This document shows, piece by piece, positions 30,466 through 38,347 of a stretch of DNA of 64,000 nt. Position 1 is the first letter of the stretch; each line of letters begins with the position of its first letter. The DNA comes from Plasticicumulans acidivorans (GTDB taxonomy: Bacteria > Pseudomonadota > Gammaproteobacteria > Competibacterales > Competibacteraceae). The translations under genes were made by a program, and so were the position numbers. The notes below the pieces were generated by a model. It was not told the origin of the DNA. It made no database searches and worked only from the letters and a program-made list of their open reading frames with translations. Where the stretch lies: positions 186,001 through 250,000 of the forward strand of contig NZ_QGTJ01000004.1 in assembly GCF_003182095.1 (NCBI RefSeq). The letters are read 5' to 3'.

Positions 30466-31187
30466 CGCCGCGTCCGCTCGAAGCGGCTGACGATGCCGCC
30501 GTCACTGGCGGGCGCGAGCTGGGCGGCGAGCACTTCGAGGCCGTAGCGCTCGACCAGTGCGCGGTCGTGGCTGGCGAGGATCAGCGTGGTGGCGGATTCC
30601 GCAGCCAGGTCGATGAACAGCTGCATCACCGTCTGCGCGCTCAGCGGATCAAGCGAAGCGGTCGGCTCGTCGGCGAGCACCACCGCCGGGCGGTGCGCCA
30701 GCGCGCGGGCGATCGCCACGCGCTGGCGTTCGCCGACCGACAGCGCCGCCGGGTGTTTGTCGAGGTGGCGGGAGATGCCGAGGCGCTCGGCCAGCCGCGT
30801 GACCCAGGCGGCGTCGGCGCGGCCGCTGAGCTGGCCGGGCAGCGCGATGTTGCCGCGCACGTCGAGAAAGCCGAGCAGGCCGCCGGTCTGCAGCACGTAG
30901 CCGAGATGGCGGGCGCGCAATGCTGCCAGTGCATCGGCGCGCTTGAGCTGCCACAGCGCACCGATGTCGTTGTTCAGCAGATGCAGCTCGCCACCGGCAT
31001 CGGGCGCCAGCACCAGCGCCAGCATGTCGAGCAGCGTCGACTTACCGCAGCCGCTCGGCCCGACCAGCGCCAGCCGCTCGCCGCGGGCGATGTCGAGCGC
31101 CGGCACCTGCAGCACGAAGCGGGTGTCGCCGAGCGTGCCACGGCTGCGGCGCACGTCGCGCAGGCGGTAGACCGTCGTCACAGCCAT
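30462..31187 (-). CDS. tagT: ABC transporter ATPase, TagT-like
   Basis: A 241-residue LolD/MacB-type ATPase: Walker A GPSGCGKST, signature LSVGERQRV, Walker B VVLADEPTASLD and an H-loop ASHD. The ATG at 31187 overlaps the kinase's TAA stop by one base (TAATG), so translation is coupled; a longer open frame reaching into the kinase gene is not needed. Partner of the FtsX-type permease that follows. Confidence 0.85.
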   Translation of the reverse strand: MAVTTVYRLRDVRRSRGTLGDTRFVLQVPALDIARGERLALVGPSGCGKSTLLDMLALVLAPDAGGELHLLNNDIGALWQLKRADALAALRARHLGYVLQTGGLLGFLDVRGNIALPGQLSGRADAAWVTRLAERLGISRHLDKHPAALSVGERQRVAIARALAHRPAVVLADEPTASLDPLSAQTVMQLFIDLAAESATTLILASHDRALVERYGLEVLAAQLAPASDGGIVSRFERTRR

Positions 31188-34100
31188 TACGGCAGCGTCG
31201 ACAGCGGCACGCGGTAGAGCGCGTCGCCTGCCGCGGCGTTGCCGAAACGCACCCAGTTGGCGGTGTCGTTGTGGAAGGTCTCGTAGAGCCGGATCTTCGA
31301 TTCCAGCTCCTGGATGAAGTCCTGCTGCTCGCCGACACTCCATGACAGCCACAGCTCCTCACTGAGATTGAGCACCTTGCTGCGGTACGGCAGCCCTTCG
31401 AGGAACTCACCGAGCAGCCCGGTCTGCACCAGGTTCTTGGCGCCGGTGGCGGCGGCGATGCGGGTCGGGTCGCGGCTCAGCTGCGCCGAGGCCGAAGCCA
31501 CCTCGCGGAAGAAGTCCTGCGGGCTCTTCTGCGTGCGGTTGGCGGCGTCGACGATCAGCTTGAGCGCCTGTTGCAGATCGTTGAGCTGCAGCTTGGTCAG
31601 CAGCACGCAGACCTGGAAGGCCGGCACGTCGGGCCGCGCCAGATCGCGATCGGCGACCCAGGCGGTGACCACGCTCGGCGGCCGCGCACTGCGCTGCGCA
31701 CCGAGCCAGTCCATGCGCAGCGCGTAGCCGAGTGCGGCGGTGCGCGCGGCGATCGAGCTCGGCGGCTGGTCGAGGTTCGGCTGCGCCAGCTCCTGATTGC
31801 CGGCGACGCTGCGCACCAGGTCGATGAAGCTCGATGCGATGGTGTCGACCGCGCGGCCGTAGGCATCGACATCACCGCCCTCGACCGGCACGTAGAGGTC
31901 GCCGAGGCGCGGGTTGTCGTTGGCGGTGAGCGTGCGGTACTGGCGCTCGGCGAAGTCGTGATCCCGGCGTCCGGCCGGCGTCTTCAGGTGCAGCACGAAC
32001 AGGTGCACGCCCTTGGCCAGCGCGGCGGCGCGGACCTCGGCCTCGTTCATCTGCGTCTGGCCGAGCGGGTCGTTCTTGCGCAGCGCCCCGGCGTCGGTGA
32101 CCAGCACGACGATGCGTCCGGCCCACGGCGTCCAGTCCATGCGCTCGACGGCGGTCATCACGCCGGCGAAGGCGTCCTCGTCGAAGGAATGGCTGGAGAC
32201 CGTCGTTGCCTGCATCTGCTGCGCTTCGGCGAGGATCTCGTCGGGGCGGGCGTCGGCACGCAGCGGCGCGTAGATGCGCGAGACGTATTCCAGCCCCGGC
32301 GTGCGCTCGGTGCTGCTGCGAAAGCCGACCAGACCGAAGCCGACCTTGTCGAGCAGGTTTTCGGTGGCGATGCGCTGGTAGAGGCCGCGGATGACGTTGC
32401 GGGCGCGGTCGATGTACGGGTCCATCGACTTGGTGGTGTCGAGGACGAAGACGATGCCGGTGCGGAACTCCTTCGCCGGCGCCGTCGCGCCGCTGGGTGC
32501 CGCGTCGCCGGGATCGACCGAGGCCACCTGCAGCAGCTGCACCAGCTGGTCCTGCTGCGCGCCGGCGTAGGTCTCGGCGTAGTCGAAGATCGGCAGCAGG
32601 TAGAAGTGGTCGTCGGCGACCGCGGTGTCGGACGGCTCCAGCGCCACCACCGACAGGCCGGGTACCGGTTTGCCGTGCGCGGCGCGCACCTGCGTCAGCC
32701 ATTCGTGGGCGATGGTCGGCGCATCAGGCTTGAGGAACAGCCCTTCAAGGGTGCCGCGCTGCGAGAAGAACATCACCGGATCGCGGCCCGAGCGCGGCAT
32801 GAACTTCAGCGTCAGCGTCTGCTTCCAGTCGTAGGCGCGGGCGGCGTCGATCCAGCCGTCGGCATGGCCGTCGCTGGCGGCGCCGACGCGCAGCCACTGG
32901 CGGTTGCCTTCGCTGCGGCGTTCGTAGACGTAATAGACGGCGAAGGCCGGCAGCCGCTCCTGCAGGACCTCGCGGGCCGGGTCGGCATACAGGCTGGCAT
33001 CCGGGCCGACGACGACGCGCTGGAACAGCGTCTTCTTGCCCGGCATCAGCAGCGGGCGCTCGTCGAGCCGGGCCGGCTGCGGCGGGCTGGTCTGATTGGC
33101 CGGCACCGCGGGGACCGACGGCGGCTGTGGCGCGTTGTTGACTGCTGGCGGCGGCTCGCTCGGCCGTGGCGGCTCGACCGGCCGGGTCGGTGAAAGCGGT
33201 GGTTTGCCGGTGTCTTGCGCCGGCTGGCCGCTCGGGCTCGGCGGGGTGACTGGGGTGGTGCTGGTGCCGCCCGGCGGCGTGGTCACCACTGGTCCAGGCT
33301 GCGGCGCTGGTGTCTGCAGCCACCACCAGGCGCCGCCGCCGATCGCCAGCAGCACGGCGGCGGCAACGCCGGCAAGCACGGGGCCGCGGCCGTTGGGGCG
33401 GGGCGGGGTGACGAGGGTGCCATCGGGGCTGATATTGCTGCCGGTGGCGACCCGCGTGGCGTCGTCCGGTGGCGTTGCTGCGGCAGCGACGGTCGCGTCC
33501 GCTCCCGCTGCGGCGCCGGCGACGACCGTGGCGTCACTGGTGGTGTTCGTGGGGGCGCTGATGGTCGTGGCCGCGGTGTCCGTGCCGGCCTCGTCCGCCG
33601 GCACGGTGGTGTCGAGCACGACGGTCGCGTTCGTGTTGTCGCGGCTGGCCGCGGCGGCGTCGATATCGAAGGCCAGCAGCTGCGCAGCGTCGGCGAAACG
33701 GTCTTCCGGGGCTTTGGCCAGCAGCCGGTCGAGCAGCGGCTGGTAGCGGATGAGTTCTTCGGGCAGGCGCGGGATCGGCGCACGGATGTGCATCAGCGCC
33801 ACGGCGACATCGCTGTCGCGGTTCACATACGGCAGGCGGCCGGTGAGCATCTCGTAGAGCACGACGCCGAGCGAGTAGAGGTCGGTGCGGCCGTCGAGCG
33901 TCAGGCCCTGGGCCTGCTCCGGGCTCATGTAGTTCGGCGTGCCGATCGCCGAGTTGGTCGCCGTGAGCTGGGTGTTTTCGCTCTGCAGATTCTTGGCGAT
34001 GCCGAAATCCGACAGCACCGCCGAGTCGTCATCGCGGAACAGGATGTTGGCCGGCTTGACGTCACGGTGGACCAGACCGCGACTGTGGGCGTAGCCGAGC

Positions 34101-34447
34101 GCGCCGGCGATCTGGCGCAGGACGGTGATGGCCTGTCCGGGGCTCATGCCGGCGCCGATGCGATCGCGCAGCGTGCCGCCGCTGATGTACTCCATCGCCA
34201 TGTAGTACAGCGTGTCGACGTTGCCGATGTCGTAGATCTGCACCACGTGCGGATGGGCGAGCTTCGCCAGCATCTTGCCTTCGCGCAGGAAGCGTTCGCA
34301 GAACTGCGGATCGGCGGCCAGCGACGAAGCCATGACCTTCAGTGCGACGCGGCGCTCCAGTGAGCGCTGGAGCGCCAGGTACACCGAGGCCATCGCACCG
34401 CTGCCGAGTACGCCTTCGATGTCGTAGCCCGGGATCAGGATGTCCAT
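31187..34447 (-). CDS. ppkA: PpkA-like transmembrane Ser/Thr kinase with periplasmic VWA domain
   Basis: A 1086-residue protein. Cytoplasmic kinase domain about 8-265 with glycine loop GSGAMA (15-20), Lys37, HRDVKPAN (128-135) and DFG (148-150). A Thr/Ala-rich linker, a single membrane helix (about 357-377) and a Pro/Thr-rich periplasmic stretch follow. Then comes an SH3-like segment (about 470-545), and a von Willebrand A domain from about 662 with the MIDAS motif DTTKS at 670-674. This order and length match P. aeruginosa PpkA (about 1030 residues), the kinase that phosphorylates Fha1 and switches on type VI secretion. The following genes match TagT, TagS and TagR. No pppA, fha or tss/hcp gene is present in the window. 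Confidence 0.87.
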   Translation of the reverse strand: MDILIPGYDIEGVLGSGAMASVYLALQRSLERRVALKVMASSLAADPQFCERFLREGKMLAKLAHPHVVQIYDIGNVDTLYYMAMEYISGGTLRDRIGAGMSPGQAITVLRQIAGALGYAHSRGLVHRDVKPANILFRDDDSAVLSDFGIAKNLQSENTQLTATNSAIGTPNYMSPEQAQGLTLDGRTDLYSLGVVLYEMLTGRLPYVNRDSDVAVALMHIRAPIPRLPEELIRYQPLLDRLLAKAPEDRFADAAQLLAFDIDAAAASRDNTNATVVLDTTVPADEAGTDTAATTISAPTNTTSDATVVAGAAAGADATVAAAATPPDDATRVATGSNISPDGTLVTPPRPNGRGPVLAGVAAAVLLAIGGGAWWWLQTPAPQPGPVVTTPPGGTSTTPVTPPSPSGQPAQDTGKPPLSPTRPVEPPRPSEPPPAVNNAPQPPSVPAVPANQTSPPQPARLDERPLLMPGKKTLFQRVVVGPDASLYADPAREVLQERLPAFAVYYVYERRSEGNRQWLRVGAASDGHADGWIDAARAYDWKQTLTLKFMPRSGRDPVMFFSQRGTLEGLFLKPDAPTIAHEWLTQVRAAHGKPVPGLSVVALEPSDTAVADDHFYLLPIFDYAETYAGAQQDQLVQLLQVASVDPGDAAPSGATAPAKEFRTGIVFVLDTTKSMDPYIDRARNVIRGLYQRIATENLLDKVGFGLVGFRSSTERTPGLEYVSRIYAPLRADARPDEILAEAQQMQATTVSSHSFDEDAFAGVMTAVERMDWTPWAGRIVVLVTDAGALRKNDPLGQTQMNEAEVRAAALAKGVHLFVLHLKTPAGRRDHDFAERQYRTLTANDNPRLGDLYVPVEGGDVDAYGRAVDTIASSFIDLVRSVAGNQELAQPNLDQPPSSIAARTAALGYALRMDWLGAQRSARPPSVVTAWVADRDLARPDVPAFQVCVLLTKLQLNDLQQALKLIVDAANRTQKSPQDFFREVASASAQLSRDPTRIAAATGAKNLVQTGLLGEFLEGLPYRSKVLNLSEELWLSWSVGEQQDFIQELESKIRLYETFHNDTANWVRFGNAAAGDALYRVPLSTLP

Positions 34448-34599
34448 GTCAGGGTCGTCTGCCGTGAGGAAGCCCGATTATCGATGGCCGCGCCGGTGCA
34501 CGCCACACTACGACGAGGTTTCGCCGCTGCCGGGTTCTGCGGATAATGCGGCGGTTTCCGGTGTCATGTCACCGCTACCGTCCAGCCGAGGAGTCACCC

Positions 34600-35166
34600 T
34601 TGAAGAAGATTCTCCTGATCGCAGCTTTGACCGCCGCGCTTGCCGGCTGCAGTTCCCTGCAGGGCGCCGGCTCCAAGCCGGCGGATACGACCGCCGCCGC
34701 TGAAGTCAAGCCGGAGGTCGCCGATGCGCTGAAGAAGCTGCGCACTGCCGCCGAGGCTGGCGATCCGGCGGCGCAGACCCGGCTGGGCATGGTGTACGCG
34801 CGCGGTGAGGCCGGCGTCGCGACCGACATCTCCGAAGCCGCCAAGTGGTTCCGCAAGGCCTCCGACCAGGGCTTTGCCCCGGCGCAGACCAATCTGGCGG
34901 TCGCCTACCTGACCGGCCAGGGCGGCGTGCCGCAGGACCCGACCGAGGCCGCCCGTCTGACCAAGCTGGCCGCCGAGCAGGGCTGGCCGCCGGCGATGAC
35001 GCAGCTCGGCTTCATGTACGGCAAGGGCGCCGGCGTCAAGCAGAGCTGGCCGGATGCCGAGAAATGGCTGAAGCAGGCTTCGGCCAAGGGGGACGAGAAC
35101 GCCAAGCGTCTGCTCTCCGAGATCGAGCAGATGAAGAAGGGCGGCGCCCCGGCCAAGAAGCCCTGA
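34600..35166 (+). CDS. Sel1-repeat (tetratricopeptide-like) lipoprotein
   Basis: From a TTG at 34600, with GAGGAG upstream, it has 188 residues: signal peptide with lipobox ALAGC (Cys about residue 17), then three or four Sel1-like repeats of about 36 residues (QTRLGMVYARGEAG..DISEAAKWFRKAS, QTNLAVAYLTGQGG..., MTQLGFMYGKGAG...DAEKWLKQAS). Such proteins act as periplasmic protein-binding scaffolds. It is transcribed divergently from the ppkA operon, 152 bases away, so it might be related to it, but nothing proves that. A terminator follows. Confidence 0.88.
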   Translation: MKKILLIAALTAALAGCSSLQGAGSKPADTTAAAEVKPEVADALKKLRTAAEAGDPAAQTRLGMVYARGEAGVATDISEAAKWFRKASDQGFAPAQTNLAVAYLTGQGGVPQDPTEAARLTKLAAEQGWPPAMTQLGFMYGKGAGVKQSWPDAEKWLKQASAKGDENAKRLLSEIEQMKKGGAPAKKP

Positions 35167-35188
35167 GCGCGACGGCTGTCGCCGCAAC

Positions 35189-35213
35189 GACGCGCCCTGC
35201 GGGGCGCGTTTTC
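35189..35213 (+). terminator. Terminator of the Sel1 lipoprotein gene
   Basis: Stem CGCGCCC (35191-35197) with GGGCGCG (35202-35208) and a short loop, followed by TTTTCGTT, about 24 bases after the stop codon. Confidence 0.8.
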
Positions 35214-35229
35214 GTTGGTGCCGCCGCCG

Positions 35230-35850
35230 TCAGGCCAGGCGGTAACCTTCTTCGGCCAGCACCTGGCGCACCGCCGGGCGTTTGAGCATGCGGGCGTAAT
35301 GCGCCGCGCAGTGCGCGGGCAGCGCGATGTCGCTGCGCGTGGCCCAGAATTCGACGTAGAACAGCGCCGCATCGGCAATCGAGAACGCGCCGACGGCGTA
35401 TTCGCGCCCGGCCAGCCGGGCGTCGAGGATGGCAAACCCCTGCTCGACGATTTCACGGCCGCGCGCGCGCACCGCCTCGAACTGCTCCACATCACTGGTG
35501 AAGCTTTCGGCGACGAACAGGCGGGCGAAGCCCTGGCCGTGCAGCGTGCCGACGACGTAGTCCATCAGCTCCAGCGCGCGCACTTCGCCTTCCAGCTCGG
35601 CTGGCATCAGCCGCCCGCGACCGAACTGGCGGCCCAGCCACCAAGCGATGGCGTTGAACTCGGTGAGCACGCTGCCGTCATCGCGCACCAGTACCGGAAT
35701 CGTCGATTTTGGATTCATCGCCACGAACTCCGGGCGCCGGTGGTCGCCGGCCGGCAGACTGACGATGTAGGCCTCGAACACCTGTTCCAGTTCTTCGAGC
35801 AGGATATGGATGCCGGTCGAGCAGGAACCGGGGGTCATGTAGAACTTCAT
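35230..35850 (-). CDS. Glutathione S-transferase family protein
   Basis: From ATG 35850 it has 206 residues: an N-terminal thioredoxin-fold domain (MKFYMTPGSCSTGIHILLEE, with the cis-Pro segment STIPVLVRDDGSVLTE containing the SxxE-like glutathione site) and an all-helical C-terminal domain with FSIADAALFYVEFW. The N-terminal SCST suggests a beta-class-like active site in which Ser/Cys near residue 10 contacts glutathione. Substrate unknown. Longer open frames upstream lack a binding site. Confidence 0.88.
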   Translation of the reverse strand: MKFYMTPGSCSTGIHILLEELEQVFEAYIVSLPAGDHRRPEFVAMNPKSTIPVLVRDDGSVLTEFNAIAWWLGRQFGRGRLMPAELEGEVRALELMDYVVGTLHGQGFARLFVAESFTSDVEQFEAVRARGREIVEQGFAILDARLAGREYAVGAFSIADAALFYVEFWATRSDIALPAHCAAHYARMLKRPAVRQVLAEEGYRLA

Positions 35851-36120
35851 TCGGCCGATACTCCGCACACGCGCTCCCCGACGGAGCGCCACCGCGCGTC
35901 GATGCAAGACTCGGGCAGGCCCGGTCGTGATCGGCCGGATTTCAGGCGTGCGTTATGATTCAGCAGCTTGCAGACGTCGCTGCGGATGCGGTGGCGTGTC
36001 GGTGCTGTGCGTGATACGACACGCCGCCACGCCGGAGCGGTGAACACCACATCCGCGCGCAGGTCTGAAGCCCGGTCGCCTATGCGTGAGTTCAGAGTCC
36101 ACTTTCACGGAGCCCTGCCG

Positions 36121-36567
36121 ATGAAGCCTTTACCCATCCTCCTGGCCGCTGCCGCTCTCAGCTTGAGTGCAGCCGTAAGCGCCGCCAGCGCAGCGCACGA
36201 GGCCGTGGTCTACAAGCAGCCGTACTGCGACTGCTGCGAGGGACACATCGCCTATCTGCGCGAGCACGGCTACACGGTGCAGGTTCAGGTGCTGCAGCCC
36301 GCCGAGCTGGCCCGGCTGAAACAGCAGGCCGGCGTTGATCCCGATCTGGCGAGCTGCCACACCACGCTGATCGACGGCTATGCCATCGAAGGCCACGTGC
36401 CGGTGGCGGCGATCGAGCGCCTGCTGCGTGAGCGCCCGGCGATCCGCGGCATCAGTCTGCCGGGCATGCCGGCCGGTGCGCCGGGACATCCCGGCCAGCG
36501 ATCAGGGCCGCTGGTGGTGATGGAACTCGGCGCGCCGGGGCAGGCGCGCGAGTTCATGCGCGACTGA
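36121..36567 (+). CDS. DUF411 periplasmic metal-related protein
   Basis: A 148-residue protein with a signal peptide (1-22, ending SAASA). The core VVYKQPYCDCCEGHIAYLREHGY carries the CxCC motif of DUF411, and ASCHTTLIDGYAIEGHVP is the second family motif with Cys and His. These proteins are often near copper or other metal-resistance genes and are thought to bind metal; no such neighbours are seen here. The ATG at 36121 has GGAG 8-11 bases upstream. The 270 bases between it and the divergent GST gene hold no evident gene. Confidence 0.88.
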   Translation: MKPLPILLAAAALSLSAAVSAASAAHEAVVYKQPYCDCCEGHIAYLREHGYTVQVQVLQPAELARLKQQAGVDPDLASCHTTLIDGYAIEGHVPVAAIERLLRERPAIRGISLPGMPAGAPGHPGQRSGPLVVMELGAPGQAREFMRD

Positions 36568-36575
36568 AACGCTGC

Positions 36576-37112
36576 TCAGACACTGACGTCGACGTTGTTG
36601 CCGAGATTGCCGATCGGCCCGGTCGAGCTGACGCCGGTACTGCTGCCGGTGCCGCTCGGCGGCTTCGGTGCATTGGCCTGCAGCGTGGCGAACACCGACT
36701 GCGCGGTTTCGAGATCGTCGCTTTCGAGCGCCGCCTGCAACTGATTGAACAGGGATGCCGGATCGCTGCTGCTGCTCGACGTCGAGCTGCTCGATGTGCT
36801 CGACAGGCTGCTGATGCTGCTGTCGTCCTCATCGCTGTCGTCGTCCGAGCTGCTGCTGGCCGAGGTCGGCGGCGGCGGGGGCGGCATGCCGCCAGGGCCT
36901 CCCGGGCCTCCGGGGCCGCCGCCTTTTTCCATCTGATCCTTGAGTTTCGAGAACGCGCTCTTGGCGGCTTCGAGATCGCCGGATTCCAGAGCCTGGCTCA
37001 GATCATCCATCGGGTTGCTGTCCGATGAGCTGCCCGAGCTGCTGACCCGGGCGCTGCTCTGCAGCGCGGCCAGGTAATTCGTTGAGCCGGAGGCGATGGC
37101 GCTGATCGACAT
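36576..37112 (-). CDS. Ser-rich protein with two short helical repeats
   Basis: From ATG 37112, with GCAGGAG upstream, it has 178 residues and no signal peptide. Two similar units, about 36-60 (ALESGDLEAAKSAFSKL) and 119-145 (ALESDDLETAQSVFATL), are joined by a Gly/Pro stretch (about 65-82) and a long Ser/Asp-rich linker (about 84-117, including DDDSDEDD). The N terminus (MSISAIASGSTNYLAALQ) and overall style resemble small uncharacterised proteins found in Xanthomonadales and Burkholderiales. Function unknown. It converges on the DUF411 gene with only 8 bases between stops. Confidence 0.75.
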   Translation of the reverse strand: MSISAIASGSTNYLAALQSSARVSSSGSSSDSNPMDDLSQALESGDLEAAKSAFSKLKDQMEKGGGPGGPGGPGGMPPPPPPTSASSSSDDDSDEDDSSISSLSSTSSSSTSSSSSDPASLFNQLQAALESDDLETAQSVFATLQANAPKPPSGTGSSTGVSSTGPIGNLGNNVDVSV

Positions 37113-37297
37113 GGTCGTGCTCCTGCAACGGTGGCACCGGCGGTCGCCGGCACGTGCGCGGTGCGCATGCAGCAGGGCTATCGGCGGCCGCGGCAAGAGC
37201 TTGATGCCGCAGCAGGTAATGTCGGGTAAGGGTTTGTAAGCAAGGGTCTGCTCAGGTAAGCACGCGGGCGGTGCACGGCGCACCGCCCGCCGCGGCA

Positions 37298-38143
37298 TCA
37301 GAAATGCCACTCAAGGTTGAGCGTCGGCGTGCGGGTAAAGGTGCCCACGCCCGGCGGGTTGCCGAACTTGTTGTGCCAGTACTCGTAGCCGACGCCGGCG
37401 AACAGCGTGCCCTTGCTGTCGGCAACCAGCTTGCCGACGTCGACCATCAGCGAGGTGCGCAGCAGGAATTCCGCCTCGGTGTCGCGGTAGTTGTAGTCCT
37501 CGCCCTTCGGCCCGATGTAATTGGCGAAGCCCTGGAACTTCATCGGTGTGTCGTGGACGCTGAAGGGGATGGCCCAGGCGGCGCTGATCATGTAGGTGCC
37601 GTCGAATTCGTGGTCCGGGTCCGGCGTGCCGGGAATACCCTTGTGGTTCCATTCCTTCGTGTACATGAAGCTGAGATCGAAGAAGCCGGGCACGTCGAAC
37701 TTCAGCGTCGGGCCGATCGCGATCAGGCGCTTGCGTGGCGCGAAGGTGGTGTCCTTGGTGTTGGCGTCGAAGCCGAAGGTCAGCCCGAGGTCGCGGATGA
37801 TGCCGTACTTGAAGTCGCGGTCGAACACCTTGCTGGCGTGCAGCTGGCTGCGGAAGGTGGCGTAGAACTCGGTGGCGCCGTCATCGGAGTTGTGCGCCGG
37901 ATCGTTGTCGTCCGACATCAGCATGTCGAGGTTGAAGAAATTGCTGCCGAGCTTGTAGCTGCTGGCGTGCGTGAACTGCACGATGTTCTTGCTGATGTCG
38001 TCCGGCTTGCTCGGCTCGCTGAACTGGTTGCCGTAGCGATAGCCGATGAAGGTATCGCTGAAGCCTGCGGCGTGGCTGCTCAGCGGGGCGCTGAGGCCGA
38101 AGGCGAGGGCGGCGAGGACGGCGGGCGGGCGGGCGCAAGGCAT
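37298..38143 (-). CDS. Tsx-like outer-membrane nucleoside-specific channel
   Basis: From ATG 38143 with CAGGAG upstream it is 281 residues: signal peptide (ending SHA-AGF), then a 12-strand-type barrel with the Tsx/OmpK pattern (FSDTFIGYRYGNQFSEP near the start, LSFMYTKEWNHKG, FQGFANYIGPKG) and a C-terminal LEWHF with the final Phe used for outer-membrane insertion. Tsx channels admit nucleosides and deoxynucleosides. Its neighbours, a xanthine/uracil permease and uraD, fit uptake of purines. Confidence 0.85.
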   Translation of the reverse strand: MPCARPPAVLAALAFGLSAPLSSHAAGFSDTFIGYRYGNQFSEPSKPDDISKNIVQFTHASSYKLGSNFFNLDMLMSDDNDPAHNSDDGATEFYATFRSQLHASKVFDRDFKYGIIRDLGLTFGFDANTKDTTFAPRKRLIAIGPTLKFDVPGFFDLSFMYTKEWNHKGIPGTPDPDHEFDGTYMISAAWAIPFSVHDTPMKFQGFANYIGPKGEDYNYRDTEAEFLLRTSLMVDVGKLVADSKGTLFAGVGYEYWHNKFGNPPGVGTFTRTPTLNLEWHF

Positions 38144-38237
38144 GGCACAGTCTCCTGGAATGTCAGCAAGTAGTTGTTGGTAAAGGGTGTTTCTCATTGA
38201 TTTTCTGAGGTTGAAACTAACAGCCATCGCCCGCCGC

Positions 38238-38257
38238 GATCTGGATAACCCTCATTG
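38238..38257 (-). promoter_or_regulatory. Candidate operator upstream of the Tsx-like gene
   Basis: On the minus strand this reads CAATGAGGGTTATCCAGATC, 18 of 20 identical to a site upstream of the permease (39849-39868). In both places GGGTTATCC is followed after 23 bases by a possible -10 hexamer (here TAGTTT). It lies about 95 bases before the start codon. Probably a regulator site shared by the two genes; the regulator is not known. Confidence 0.5.
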
Positions 38258-38294
38258 CCGAATTCGCATGAGTCGCCGTTCCCGACCCGCTGCA

Positions 38295-38326
38295 GGCACA
38301 AAAAAAGCCCGGCACGGGGCCGGGCT
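38295..38326 (-). terminator. Terminator of the permease gene
   Basis: Stem AGCCCGGC/GCCGGGCT at about 38305-38326 with, on the minus strand, a following run of seven T (plus-strand A run at 38300-38306). It lies about 22 bases after the permease stop. Confidence 0.85.
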
Positions 38327-38347
38327 GGGGGGCGGAAGCAGGCTGTG

